A DNA stretch of 64,000 nucleotides, from contig CM030361.1 in NCBI GenBank assembly GCA_017893485.1, positions 307,301,224 to 307,365,223 on the forward strand. The letters are read 5' to 3'. The notes under the pieces were generated by a model. The model was not told the DNA's origin. It worked only from the letters and a program-made list of their open reading frames with translations, and ran no database searches. This stretch comes from Hemerocallis citrina. Its lineage: Eukaryota; Streptophyta; Magnoliopsida; Asparagales; Asphodelaceae. Position 1 is the stretch's first letter. The number at the start of each line of letters is the position of its first letter. Made by a program: the position numbers and the translations under genes. Of the stretch, positions 23,492 through 34,545 are shown piece after piece.

Positions 23492-23756
23492 TAGGGCTGC
23501 AAATGAATTGAGCTATTCGCGAGCTATTCGGCTCGAGCTCGGTCAAGGCTCGAACCGTGCTCGAGCTAAAATCCGAGCTCATTTCGTAAACGAGCCGAGC
23601 TCGAGTTTGATTTATTTATTTATATTTTTGGCTAAGCTAGCGAGCTATTCGGCTCGAATATGGTCAAAGCTCGGTTCGAGCTCAAAATTGAACTCGTTTC
23701 GTAAACGAGCCGAGCTCGAGCCTGAAGGTATTCGGCTCGGCTCGATTGCAACCCTA
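23492..23756. mobile_element. hAT MITE, GAGCTCG-rich
   Basis: Termini TAGGGCTGCAAATGA and TCGATTGCAACCCTA are inverted repeats. The flanking 8-mers GTTGTGGT (23484-23491) and CTTGTGGT (23757-23764) match at 7 of 8. The inside has two imperfect copies of an AGCTATTCGGCTCGA/CGTAAACGAGCCGAGCTCG unit. Non-coding. Confidence 0.82.
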
Positions 23757-24036
23757 CTTGTGGTTGTATGAACATTAATTATGTATAAGTGTGGACTTAA
23801 AGAGTGTCCTTGTATGTTTACATCTTTACTGGTCATGCTCATTGAAAAGGAACAAGTAAGGCGGCTCATAATAACGGAGAATCGCATTATCTTTCTCGCA
23901 GTTCGAAAATCTTTTACCATACAACGATCATGGTAAGGATAACAACATTTGCAACATAGTTGTAGACATTATAGAGAGAGAAGATAGTTGGAGATTGATT
24001 ACAAGAGTAAATGAGATTTAACTTGTTGCGGTTAAA

Positions 24037-24177
24037 TCTCATTTTCTTTAGTGGTTGCTTGTCGTCAGTTTTACTCCATGTACAATTGAGTTTGTCTGTA
24101 TTATCATTATTTTTTTTAATATATTCATCAGGCTGGAGTCTTACGACTCTATCCTCACCATCAAAAAAAAAAAAAAA
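24037..24177 (+). mobile_element. 5'-truncated LINE tail copy (or LINE-tail SINE)
   Basis: A 141-bp insertion ending in a run of 15 A. It is flanked by a perfect 17-bp target duplication AACTTGTTGCGGTTAAA (24020-24036 and 24178-24194). Its last 40 bp before the A run (GGCTGGAGTCTTACGACTC, then TATCC) match the 3' end of the large LINE at 30001-30032. Most likely a severely truncated copy of the same LINE family; a SINE sharing the LINE tail is the alternative. Confidence 0.85.
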
Positions 24178-24399
24178 CAACTTGTTGCGGTTAAAGTTAA
24201 CAGAATATTCTGTGTTTATTACTAAATCACTATTTCAATATAATAATAATAAATTCATTAGTGGGCTTACCATTGTCATTACCAAACCCTAACCTATATA
24301 CAGGGGTTGAATTCCTAATAAATTTATGATCAAAAGGGATTTTGATTGGATGGCATACATTCACAAATCATTCATTCTACCAACTTCAATTATTCCTCA

Positions 24400-24571
24400 C
24401 CAGTATCATGCACGGACGATGCACGTGTAGGAGGAAGGAAAAAGACAAAAAAAAAACTACCAACACGTGCGCTGCACGTGTTTGCACACATACCAAAAAA
24501 ATAAAATATTGTTTATTTGTTTGGAACCCCATCTCTTCCATTATAATAGTTATAGATAGATAGATTATAGA
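24400..24571 (-). mobile_element. Small Helitron, minus strand
   Basis: On the minus strand it starts TCTATAATCTATC, then ATTATAATGGAAGAG. It ends with hairpins of ACGTGC..GCACGT type followed by ATGATACTGG, i.e. CTGG|T, a CTRR end. Its 5' end lies 2 bp from the 3' end of the next Helitron (24574), making a head-to-tail pair. Confidence 0.7.
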
Positions 24572-24821
24572 TACTAGTATCATGCACGTGCGATGCACGT
24601 GGAGAGGAATGAAAAGGACAAAAAAAAAACTATAATGCACGTGCGATGCACGTAAAGGGGAATGCACGGCCACGGTCTTCTGACATTTTTGACCGGGGCC
24701 GTAGGCTGCGATTAGCCTCGGCCGTTGTTGAGGGTCTCGGGCCCGGGTTGATGAGCGTCCAGGGCTCACAACCTGTGGATGCGACTTCCTGCACTTCCCT
24801 TCCCCTGTTTCTTCTCAACTC

Positions 24822-25154
24822 ATGCGTGGTTCTCTGTTAACTGGTTCTCCCGCTTCTTCAAGTCGTTCTAATCGTGTGATTAGATGTAGTGCCCGTTTAA
24901 GGGCCAAGCACTCGTCAACCGCATCTCCTTCCCTCGTAGGTACTAGCTCCTCTTCTATCCCTAACTCAGCACCTCAAGCAGAGTGTTTAGGTTCTTTATT
25001 TTTTTCTCAATTTGATTCCCTGGACGATTATGAGCTCTTGTCTATTTCTTCCTCTCTGGGATTTAAGATCGATCCATCGGACCCTAAACCTCTCCACATG
25101 CTCCGATTTAACGAACGTCTAAGAGTCTATGAGCATCTTAATGCCGATGATTAG
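24822..25154 (+). pseudogene. LINE ORF1 C-terminal fragment
   Basis: A 110-codon open frame, Ser-rich at first, then RRSARL-like (VIRCSARLRAKHSS) and acidic, ending LNADD. Plant L1 ORF1 proteins often end with an RRSxRLA-type basic stretch after the zinc knuckle. The frame overlaps the ORF2 start by 26 bp, as plant L1 ORFs often do. The DUF4283 and CCHC parts are missing because upstream sequence has stops, so this is the 3' end of a truncated ORF1. The methionine at 24822 is only the first one available. Confidence 0.5.
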
Positions 25155-28100
25155 TTTATCTTGGAATATCCGGGGTCTCAATTGCCCTGTTAAGCAAAGG
25201 GCGATCCATGATTTAATTGTCTCTTCTAAATGTGACTTTATCTCGATCCAAGAATCGAAGGTCGAATTTCCCTCCCCTCGTCTTTTCCGCTCTATCGGAG
25301 GTTCCTCCATTTCCAACTGGATCTCTCTCGACGCATCGGGTGCTAGTGGTGGCATCCTATTTGGTTTCAAAGATTCGGTTTTCTCTCTTTTGTCTACCCT
25401 CCGTCTTACGTTCTTCCTCGTTGTCCGACTTCTGTGGAAGTCCCTTAACAAAGTGATTACTATTATCTCCGTTTACGGTCCGGCATCTTCCCAATTTAGG
25501 CCGCTGTTTTGGAGCGAGTTTCGTTCTCTTCACCAGTTTTCCAATGGTCTCTGCATTTGCTGTGGAGATTTCAACGCTACCAGATTCGCGTCTGAAAGAT
25601 CTAACGCGTCCTTTTCCTATTCTCAAGCCTGCTCCTTTAATGACTGCATTAGGGATTTGCAACTCATTGATCTCCCCATCAATGGTAGATCCTTTACTTG
25701 GTCAAATCAGCGGTCTCCTCCTATTCTGGCCAAACTGGACCGTTTCCTCGTATCCCCTTCTTGGTTATCTCAATTCCAATCCTCCTTCGCTAAGGCGCTC
25801 CCTAATCCATCCTCTGACCATGTTCCTATAGTCCTTTCCTCTGACTTTCGTTTTCCTCACCGCCATCAATTTCGTTTCGAGAAATTCTGGTTGCAAGATC
25901 AGCTCTTTGTTCAGCTGGTGGAGGAATGTCTCGGTGCGATCTCTGGTTCGTCAGGTCTTGCATCGTTGCTCATTAAGCTTCACGCCATTAAGCATGGATG
26001 CAAGATCTGGCATAAAGAAAGACAATCTAACACCAACTTCCTTAAGAGTTATCTCTTGTCTTCTATCGAAGCGATTGATGTTTTAAAGGAACAAGGTCCC
26101 ATCTCGGATTTGGCTCGTTTTGAGCGCCTTGCTTGCAAGCATGATTATGCTAATATTCTCTCGCTAGACCATGCCAAATGGGCGCAGCGAGCCAAAGTTA
26201 AATGGCTTAAAGAGGGCGATGGCAACACCGCATTTTTCCACAATTATGCTTCTTTCCGTCAACGTAACAATCACATTTCCTTGATTCATGACCAAGGATC
26301 CGATCTCATCTCGGATCATGACATTCACCAAGCTTTTCTTTCCTTCTACAAACAACTCATTGGTTTCCCTAAATCACAGCTTATTTCTCTGGATTGGGGC
26401 CAACTTTACGGCCCCCCCTCGATTGATCTGTCCTCCCTTGAGGCTCCCTTCTCCCTTGAGAAGATCAAATCTGCAGTCTTTGCTCTCAAAAGCGACTCTG
26501 CTCCGGGTCCTGATGGTTTTCCGGCCCTTTTCTTTCAGAAGTTTTGGGATTGGATCAAGATTGATCTTCTCAATATTTTTAAGGATCTTCATAACGGCTC
26601 CTTCTCTTTTGATCGTATCAATTACGCTCACATTGTCCTTATCCCCAAAAAGGTGGGCGCTAATGTGATCTCCGACTTCAGGCCTATTAGTTTAATTAAC
26701 ACTACTTTCAAAATCATCATGAAAGTCCTTGCGACGAGGCTCAGTGCGATTATTTCCCCCCTCATCGACCCGGTCCAATCCGGGTTCATCAAGGATCGTT
26801 TCATCTTAGATAGTGTTGCCTCGGCGCAAGAGATTATTTCGTTCTGCCATCATGCCAAAGCTGAGGGCATCCTCCTCAAATTGGATTTTCAAAAGGCTTA
26901 TGATAACGTGAATTGGGACTTTCTCTTCGATATTCTCCATCATCGAGGGTTCGGTTCTAAGTGGATTTCTTGGATTAAATCCAGCCTTATAGCCAGTACT
27001 TCTTCCATCATTGTCAACGGCTCTGAGGGTCATAAGTTTAAGGTCAATTGTGGTCTTCGTCAAGGAGACCCTATTTCCTCTCTTCTTTTCTCCCTCGTTG
27101 CTGATGTTTTCAGTAGGCTTCTGCGTAACGCTCGCGAGGCCCATGTCATTGAAGGCCTCGGTAGCTCGCAGGGCTTTGATGGTATCCTTAATCTTCAGTA
27201 CGCCGACGACACTATCATCTTTATAAAACCTGAACGTGCGTCGTTGCGCAACCTCAAACTTCTCCTTTACTATTTTGAGTTGGCCTCTGGCCTATCCATC
27301 AACTTCCAAAAGTCCTCGGTCACTTGGCTGGGCGGTGATTCTAGCCGACAGTCTGAAGTCTCCCAATTTTTTAATTGCCCGATTGCTTCCTTCCCCATCA
27401 CCTATCTGGGTATCCCACTCAGATGGGGCAAGCTTCTCAGATCGGATTGGTTTCCGATCATTGACAAAATTGAAGCCATACTCAATGTCTGGACGGGGAA
27501 GCTTCTTTCCCGCGGGAGAAGATTAATTCTTATCAACTCTGTTCTCTCCGCCGTTCCTCTGTATCTGATGTCCTTTTACTTTCTACCCTCGTGGGTCATC
27601 AAAAGATTAGATCAAATTAGGAGCAATTTTTTCTGGTCAGGATCCTCAGGATTCAAAATTGGTTCTCATCTCTGCAATTGGCAGGTTGTTTGTACGTCTA
27701 AGGCTAGCGGGGGTCTGGGCGTTCTCAACCTTAGGCACCAGAATTTAGCACTGCTTGGTAAGTGGCTCTAGAGATTTCATCTCTTTGACCATCTCCCGTG
27801 GGTCCAGTTCATCAAAGGCCATTATTTCTCGAATTCCCCTTGGTGGGATTTCCCCTCCTCCTCTCATAGATTGGCCTCTCCATTTTGGAAAGGTATTTGG
27901 AAAGCAGCCGCGGCTTTCCAGTGTGGTGTTATCCACAGATGCTCGATTGGTTCTAGAACCCGTTTTTGGAACGATCTCTGGATTGGCAACACTAAACTTT
28001 CCTCGGCATATCCCAACCTTTATCGCCTGGCCTCTCTCCCCGGAGCTTCTGTGAGCGAATCCTATCAATTACTTAACTCTTCCAGGATTTGGGTCATTCC

Positions 28101-28794
28101 CTTTGTTATCGAGCTGCCCCCGGTTTTGATCCTGGAATTGTTGGAGCTTATTTCATCCCTCTCCTATTTTGATTGGTATCCAATTGATGGGATTGCCCGG
28201 CGATGGAACGCTTCTGGTATTTTCTCTGTCAAATCTTTCTATAATTTCCTTAACTTCCGTGGCACTACCTCCCCGTCCGCATCCTTCATTTGGGACTCTT
28301 GTGCTCCCCTTAAGGTTAAAATTAATACTTGGCTAGCTATCCACAATAAATTACTGACGGTTGAGATCCTCAATAAACGCAATATCGCTTGGGGTCAACT
28401 CTGCCCATTGTGCTCAGAGTCCTCTGAGGATGTTAACCATCTTTTTGTGAGATGCTCATTCATCTCACCGCTCTGGCAGCTGGTATCTCTCGCGTGGGAA
28501 AACCCGACATTGCCTCTCAGCATTGTTGCCTGTTGGAGTGTCCCTCCCACTCCCCCTAGATTTCGCAAGGGTTGGCAGTTTTCGGTTCACATCATTATTT
28601 GGATTCTGTGGAAGGAGAGGAATCGTAGACTCTTTTCTCACCAAGCCTCCACTATTGCGCATTTGATCGATGAATTTCTTTTTCTCTTTAAATTTTGGTC
28701 TTCTAACGCTCCGACTAAAGATAGAGAGCATTATAACAGCACTCGTTTACATGATTCTTATTTAGTTCTACAAAGTCTTAATGCTTTTTTATGA
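25129..28794 (+). pseudogene. LINE ORF2: endonuclease, reverse transcriptase, zf-RVT
   Basis: One frame of 1,221 codons with a single in-frame TAG at 27769-27771 (after GKWL, where plant L1s usually have W or another coding residue). The AP-type endonuclease covers residues 10-235: SWNIRG, SIQES (catalytic E42), VYGP, CCGDFNATR (145-152) and SDHVPI (229-234). The reverse transcriptase covers about 430-790: LIPKK, FRPISL, PVQSGFIKDR, LKLDFQKAYDNVNW (catalytic D), GLRQGDP and QYADD (YADD 691-694). The zf-RVT zinc-binding domain follows near 1020-1120, with the WDSCAPLKVKINTWLAIHNK block and CPLC...NHLFVRC. No RNase H is present, as in many plant L1s. It works in target-primed reverse transcription. 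The rest of the frame is undamaged, so the insertion is probably young. Confidence 0.93.
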
Positions 28795-29033
28795 TGTCTT
28801 CTCGCTAGCTCTCCTTTATCTTCCACCATCATGCCTTGATTTTTATGCTGTGCTGCTCAGCTGTTTCGTAACGCTCCGACTGAAGATAGAGATCATTATA
28901 ACAGCACTCGTTTACATGATTCTTATTTAGTTCTACAAAGTCTTAATGCTTTTTTATGTTGTCTTCTCGCTAGCTCTCCTTTATCTTCCACCATCATGCC
29001 TTGATTTTTATGCTGTGCTGCTCAGCTTTTTCA
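28704..29033. repeat. 165-bp tandem duplication at LINE ORF2 3' end
   Basis: Two near-identical units (28704-28868 and 28869-29033) that include the last codons and stop of ORF2 and the start of the 3' UTR. Only a few substitutions separate them, so the duplication is recent. Confidence 0.9.
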
Positions 29034-30057
29034 TTTCATTGGATTTTTTCTGGGATTAATTATTTATGTTCTTCGCTATCGCAGGATGATTAACTTCCCT
29101 TCCACCTCCCTGGCCATGACGCTTTATTATTTTGGGGCTTGTTTTGGTTCTGGCTTTATCGGGTGGCCTCACCTGTTTTGGTTGTTGACTGCGCTGTCTT
29201 GGCCAGTTGGTTCTTTGAAGCACTATTGCCCTGGGGGCTCTGGCTTTTGGTGGTATTCTGTTAAGGGATTAGCCCCTAGTGTTCGTATGCTGTCTTTTCT
29301 CTGCTGTTGCTCTTCTGCTGTCTATAGCTTCAGTGTTTGGGCTTTTTTTGTTTCTAGCTTATTTGTTCTTTCTACTTTTCTCTATGTGACCGTGGTGGGT
29401 AGTGCTCTATCTATTTTGTGTTTCTATATTGTGCTGCTCTGCGTTATGTGCTACTCTGTTTTCTGTCCTGTGTTTGGTCTGAGTTGTAGCTGTGCCTGGT
29501 CTCGTAATTTATTGTTCCTGGTTGTTTGCGTTGTTCTGATTGGCTTCTATTGTTGTGAACCTCTGTTGTTGCCTTTCCCTCGGTGGTTGTATTAGCCGAC
29601 TCTATTGTTCTTTCTCCTCTGACATTATTGGGAGTTCCCTGCGGTGGGGAATTTGGTGAGGTTCCCTGGTTGTGTTCTACTCGGCTGCTCCTATCGCAGA
29701 TTCCAGCTTTGGGAGCTCTGACGCCTCTTCGTGTGTTCGGCGTTTCCTCCTTTCGAGGTTGCTCTAGTCTTCGCCTCTGGCTTCTGGCCTTCCGGAGTGG
29801 TGGTCTCTCTGGTGTCCCAGGTGTTGCTCGCTTGGTGTCGCTGCCAGCGCCTGCTTCTTCGCGAGCGTTAGGCTACGCTGCTGCGCTCTATCGTAGTTTT
29901 CTAAGCTTGTATCTATTTTTATTGTATCTATCTGTATTTTGTTTTACATCTTGTAAAACCCCCTATGTACATTATTCTTATTATTTATGATATTTGCTGT
30001 GGCTGGAGTCGTTCGACTCTATCCGTTCACATCAAAAGAAAAGGGAAAAAATACCAA
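29034..30057 (+). other. LINE 3' UTR and A-rich tail
   Basis: T/C-rich sequence. Two hydrophobic open frames (29086-29595, 29583-29990) show no domain and are typical of the T-rich L1 3' UTR. The end, GGCTGGAGTCGTTCGACTC with a small stem-loop then A-rich sequence, is shared with the short copy at 24037-24177. Confidence 0.75.
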
Positions 30058-30512
30058 CACGTGCGATGCACGTAAAGGGGAATGAAAAGGACAAAAAAAA
30101 ACTATAACGCACGTGCGATGCACGGGGAGGGGAATGAAAAGGAAAAAAAACTGCCAACACGTGCACTGCACGTGTTGACAAAATGACAAATGGTGACAAA
30201 TGACACTAACCCCTTCTCCCATTATAATAGTAGAGATATGTGTGTATTTTTAATTGAAGCTATTAGTAGTAGTAGTACTAGTAAGTGGAGCTCTTCGCTT
30301 TATAGTGTCATCTCCAATTGTTCATCTCTCGGCCTAATCTATTTGGAGGCTTCATTCGTCAGTGTTTGAGAGTAATTGGGAGGAAGTGACTTCCATGTTT
30401 AATTCTGGCTTGTAAGTGGACTTCCATTCGATGTTACTCACAAGTACAAATGGTTGCTTTGAGATGAGAGCAAATATCTTGCAACTGTTCTTTAGAAGTT
30501 GCTTGGCCTTTT

Positions 30513-31163
30513 GAGCATCCACAATGGTGTTTATCATTTTTACAAAATGGCAGCTACAATAATAGAAAATAGGATATTTGTCTGCAATAGTTGTTTGATA
30601 AAATTTTGCTAAAATTTGAGGAAGACGAGACATGTTGTTTCGTCCGGTTTTATTTTTTTAAAGAATTATTTAATTAATGATTAGATATTAAAATAGTTTA
30701 ATTAAATAAATTAAATAATAAAATAGAACCTAAACCTAATTAATTACACACTAAACTAGTTTATCCACTAACCTAAACCTAATTAACCTTCCTGATTTGC
30801 TGGATGGGACATGTTGTCCCGTCCAAGAAAATTTTGCTTGAAACGGGATAACATATCGTTTCAGTGTTTTTTTGAATTTTTTTTTTCAGACGGTACATCT
30901 GATCATTTATAATATTATTTTTTTTAAAAAAATGATACGGAACAAGTTGCATCGTCCGATGATCTTAAAAAAAATAAAATAATTGGGATAAAACATGTTG
31001 TCTCATTTCTTATAATAGGTTTCTCATAAATGAGAAACGACTGTAGCTATTTTGTCATTTTATGACAAAATAGCAAATCACTGCAGTACCAACTTTCTCG
31101 CAGCACCCAACTTTATCTAAAAAATGAGAAATTGACTAATATAACCAACCACTGTGGATGCTC
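30513..31163. mobile_element. Tourist-like MITE, palindromic-core family copy 2
   Basis: Starts GAGCATCCACAATGG and ends CCACTGTGGATGCTC, inverted termini. Flanks TTT and TTA. Internal palindromes have the core GGGACATGTTGTCCCGTCC (30820) with variants at 30633, 30840, 30985. Non-coding. Confidence 0.8.
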
Positions 31164-31496
31164 TTAGCATCTACTACGTTGCAAGAAAAGTGAAGAAACT
31201 ACTTAATAATACAGTTGTCGTTAATGAAAGCAGTAGAGATTAGTTGCGGGAATGCAATCATTTTTCATTTGTAACAGTGTACGTACCCAACGTACGAATG
31301 ACATCTTTATAAGGGTGAAGAAGATTTAGACAAAGATCTATAGTTGTTTACTACTATTAACTAACAAAAAAATTTTGGAGAACCATTCTCTCTTTACAAG
31401 TAAAGTGGAAGAAACATCTTACTCAATCACAACTCTTCACAAATCTGGTTGACCCAAACTTGATATCTAGTTTGGGGGTCCTTGTTTCTAAGAAAC
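31164..31496. other. Intergenic, no recognisable feature
   Basis: AT-rich sequence between the Tourist-like element and the foldback element. Nothing identified. Confidence 0.5.
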
Positions 31497-32083
31497 TGGA
31501 ATTTTTTTGCTGTCATAGGTCACTTTTTGAAAATATTTGCGTTTTTGGGTCAGTTCCCCAACTACTAGCGCTTTTGAGCTACTTTGTGTCACGTTAGCAG
31601 CGGCCGCTATTTCCAATAGCGACCTTTTCATTTAGAGGTCGCTAATGGGAATACGACCTATGTTTTAATTTATTTTGAATTTTTTGTTTGCCGTCGCTAT
31701 TCCCACTAGCGACCTTAGTATAATGAGGTTAGTGAGCTCGAATGAATGTATTGAGACACTTAGCGATTCCTAAAGAGTTTTCCCCAGAAATTTAAAACTG
31801 AGGTCGCTATTGAGAATAACGACCTCAATAGGAAATACAATCTCCCCAGTGATCTCGTTATACTAAGGTTGCTAGTAGGAATAACGACAGGAAACAAAAA
31901 ATTCAAAAAAATTAAAACATAGGTTGCTATTCTCATTAGCGACCTCGAAATGCAGAGGCCACTATTGAAAATAGAGGCCGCTGCTGACGTGGCACAAAGT
32001 AGCCAAAAGCGCTAATAGTTGGATAACTGGTCTAAAAACGCAAATATTTTCAAAAAGTGACCGATGTAGGCAAAAAGTTCAAG
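31497..32083. mobile_element. Foldback element with roughly 290-bp inverted arms
   Basis: The sequence from GGTCACTTTTTGAAAATATT (31518) is the inverted complement of the segment ending at 32062, and the match continues inward. The symmetry axis is near 31790, so nearly the whole element is one imperfect palindrome. Each arm also contains smaller palindromes of AATAGCGACCT/AGGTCGCTATT type. I could not fix a target duplication, so superfamily (MULE-like or other foldback) is undetermined. Confidence 0.8.
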
Positions 32084-33331
32084 AATTTGAGGGTTGGATC
32101 AGTATTGATTCCAAAACAGATATATTTCTTTAGTTTGGGTATTTTGCCTCTGTGTAATCTTGGATTAGGACGTTACAATACACAACCTTACTACACACCA
32201 TTGCTACAACACATTAAATAATAGCTTCCTCATAGAATGTCAATCGGGTCGGGTTGTGCCGGGTCGAAATCCATGACCCAATTTGATCCCAAGATGAGAA
32301 GGATGAAAGACCAAAGAGAGGCTAGGCCACTCTAAAAAACTAAAACCCTCAAGGACCATGATCTCCCCCTACCAAATAAAGATGCCCTCTTTCCCCTTCT
32401 CTATCAAATTATTATACCTACCGGTAATCTGCAAGTACTTTGCACGTCCTAATAAATATATTTTTTTAAGTAAATACTTCAAACCTGATATCTCTTTTTA
32501 CTCATCACATATATATTCTTTACAAATTAACTATAGTGATACCAATTTTTATTTTATATGAGTTGCACTTTTATAAATAATTATGTCGTAAATAAATTTA
32601 AACTTTGAGGATATTATGTTAACTAACAACAGTTAAGTAAATGAATTGCTAATATAACTTCCACTTAAAAATAAATGGTTGAGATTAGATAGTTGATTGT
32701 CTATAAATTACAGGTTGTCTATAAATGACAATCCCAACTCTCACATTATAATATTTTATAATATTAGATATTATAGATTAAAGATTAGAGATTTTTATAT
32801 GGTTATCATTTTTTAAACCATAATCTTCAACTTTCCATACTATTTTAAATCATAATCTTGCCTTTTTCTTAGTTTTATTTATTGATTGGTTCTATTTTAA
32901 TTTATCTTATTTAAAGGCATTCCCAATAGAATTGGAGCTTTTAGGATCTTTAAGAAAGACCCTCACATGCATCTTGAATAAAGCAACGCAAACAATTCAT
33001 GGGTTTGTTCATCCTCTTAAATGCCACTACTAGGTGATTAGTATAATGTAATTATTTAACTAATAACTCTTATTATTTAAGTGAATAGTAAGGTAAGTGG
33101 GCAGTTGATGATTCATGAAGTAAACAATTAAATTCCACACTAATTACATCTTTCTTTTTTCTTTTTTTCATGTTGAAGAATTTGATTGTGAGAAAAAATT
33201 ACTAAAATTGTCCATTCTGGACATCTGATTAAATTGAAACCATACAGAGAAGATTAGTATGGTCTTTGTACAAAAATAACATGTTGAAATTTTAGTTAAT
33301 TATTAGTTATTTTCTTGTTTATTAATACTTA
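32084..33331. other. Intergenic with a Helitron 5'-end remnant
   Basis: Mostly AT-rich unique sequence. At about 32700-32791 (minus strand) A|TCTCTAATC, ATTATAATGTGAGAGTTGGG and GACAACC-like sequence resemble the 5' end of the Helitron at 9460. Its 3' end was not found. Confidence 0.4.
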
Positions 33332-33528
33332 CTAGTATTTTTCACGTGCGATGCACGTTTTGAGAAGAGTTGGAGAATTTTTATGTGCGGTATACGTGTT
33401 AAGAAATATTTTTGGAGTTAGACGTGTATTGTACGTAATTGAAAAAATATTTTGAAAGAAAAGCTACAATTTGTACATGTAATACACGTGTTTATTAAGT
33501 ATAATTTGAATTATACATGCAACATATG
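33332..33528 (-). mobile_element. Helitron 3'-end fragment, minus strand
   Basis: On the minus strand it ends CGTGAAAAATACTAG|T, preceded by hairpin ACGTGCATCGCACGTG. Weaker hairpins (GTACATGTAATACACGTG type) recur at roughly 60-70-bp spacing. It is closely similar to 39285-39490. It is interrupted by the solo LTR at 33529, resumes briefly at 34118, and I cannot place its 5' end. Confidence 0.65.
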
Positions 33529-34112
33529 TGATATGGGTTGGATGACGTGGCCCCTCCTGGGCCACAGGATCCCCCTCAAAATGCGCGCGCCTCTAGATCA
33601 TCCAGATCTGCCACGTTAGCACTAGAAAACCGCCCGGGTCTCTGCCACGTCAGTCCGGAAACCGCCCGGGCCCTTACCACGTCAGCCCTAAACCGCCCGG
33701 GTTTCCACCGCTTCAACCCCACGAGCAACCGGGTCCAGACCCGGCCCCAAACGGGTCCAGACCCGATTGACATCTTCTATAAATACCAGACCCCTACTCA
33801 TTTTCCAGGTAATCGATCTTTTCCCACCAAAATCCTAGTTACTGTTACTCTCTCTCAGTAGCTGACTAGATCGTCGGAGGGTCTACCACCGGGACCAACC
33901 CCGGTGTTCCGAGACCGTCTGCAGGTACACGAGACCTCGGATCCGAGCCCACCGATCCGAGCCGAGCATCCAGCCTCCACCTCACTCCCGCTTACTTCCG
34001 TACCGTTCGCCCGGCCGAGGGTCGTCTGCGTAGGAGTTTCCTCTATCAATACAAATCGAGTAAGAACTCACACCTGGTGCATCCACACATCTCCTAAAAA
34101 CAAACTGCATCA
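33529..34112 (+). mobile_element. Solo LTR, 584 bp, Ty3/gypsy-like
   Basis: Starts TGATATGGG, ends CTGCATCA, with a perfect 5-bp duplication ATATG (33524-33528 and 34113-34117). It contains a TATA box (TATAAATACC, 33779) and downstream a GATCGTCGGAGGGTCTACC segment and GTCTGCAGGTAC, resembling the R-U5 region of many plant gypsy (TAT/Athila/LARD-type) LTRs; family is inference. No internal domain. Removing it rejoins the Helitron fragment to sequence matching 39465-39485. Confidence 0.82.
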
Positions 34113-34335
34113 ATATGTGTAGTCAAGTGAAAGATCATTTCGATTAATTGCTTGTGGCTTCGTAAATGATCTTTTATTAGTGGTACAAAATACTAGCACA
34201 TTGACTTCTACGGGACAGTTATTATTCTATTAAAATGTATACTTCTCTAATCTCTATCTCTAATATTATGATGAGAGGCCTTAGTGTCATTTTTTATTTT
34301 GTCATTCTACCAACACGTGCAATGCACATACATAA

Positions 34336-34530
34336 TGAAGAAAATAATTTTGGGAAAAATAATTTTTATTCTACTTGTTGTTGTTTATTCTTTACTGTAT
34401 ACATCTATTTATAAGGATTACATTCTTGGAGAAGAAGAAAAGAGATTGAGAGAAGATTGGGAAGATGAGAGATTTAGGGAATCTGTTTCCTATATTAGGA
34501 AACAAAATATATAATTATTACATTTCAACA
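34336..34530 (-). repeat. Copia C 3' LTR
   Basis: TGAAGAAAATAATTTTGGG...CATTTCAACA, 195 bp. It is the downstream LTR for minus-strand transcription and abuts the polypurine tract at 34531. Confidence 0.95.
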
Positions 34531-34545
34531 CTCCCCCTCAAGTTG
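34531..34545 (-). promoter_or_regulatory. Copia C polypurine tract
   Basis: On the minus strand CCAACTTGAGGGGGAG immediately precedes the 3' LTR. It primes plus-strand DNA synthesis. Confidence 0.85.

Larger units (their letters stand above)
24665..30057 (+). mobile_element. L1-type LINE, nearly intact ORF2
   Basis: It contains the end of ORF1, a full ORF2 with one nonsense codon, a roughly 1-kb 3' UTR and an A-rich tail (30034-30057). A 27-bp identical flank (24638-24664 and 30058-30084, within the Helitron) is the target duplication. Because it lies in a Helitron repeat unit, the true duplication could be somewhat shorter. The 5' part is truncated within or before ORF1. Confidence 0.88.
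24574..30236 (-). mobile_element. Helitron, minus strand, split by the LINE
   Basis: The minus-strand 5' end is A|TCTCTACTATTATAATGGG (30236 downward) and the 3' end is GATACTAG|T (24574). Excluding the LINE and one TSD it is about 243 bp. It holds tandem subterminal hairpins ACGTGCGATGCACGT (24587, 24639, 30059, 30110) separated by GGGGAATGAAAAGGACAAAA spacers. Non-autonomous. Confidence 0.78.

Noticed and set aside
29086..29990. Hydrophobic open frames after LINE ORF2.
   Set aside because: T-rich L1 3' UTR gives spurious hydrophobic translations; no motif is present.
33538..34122. Plus-strand frames of 72-107 codons in the 584-bp block.
   Set aside because: The block is a solo LTR with TSD; translations have no domain.
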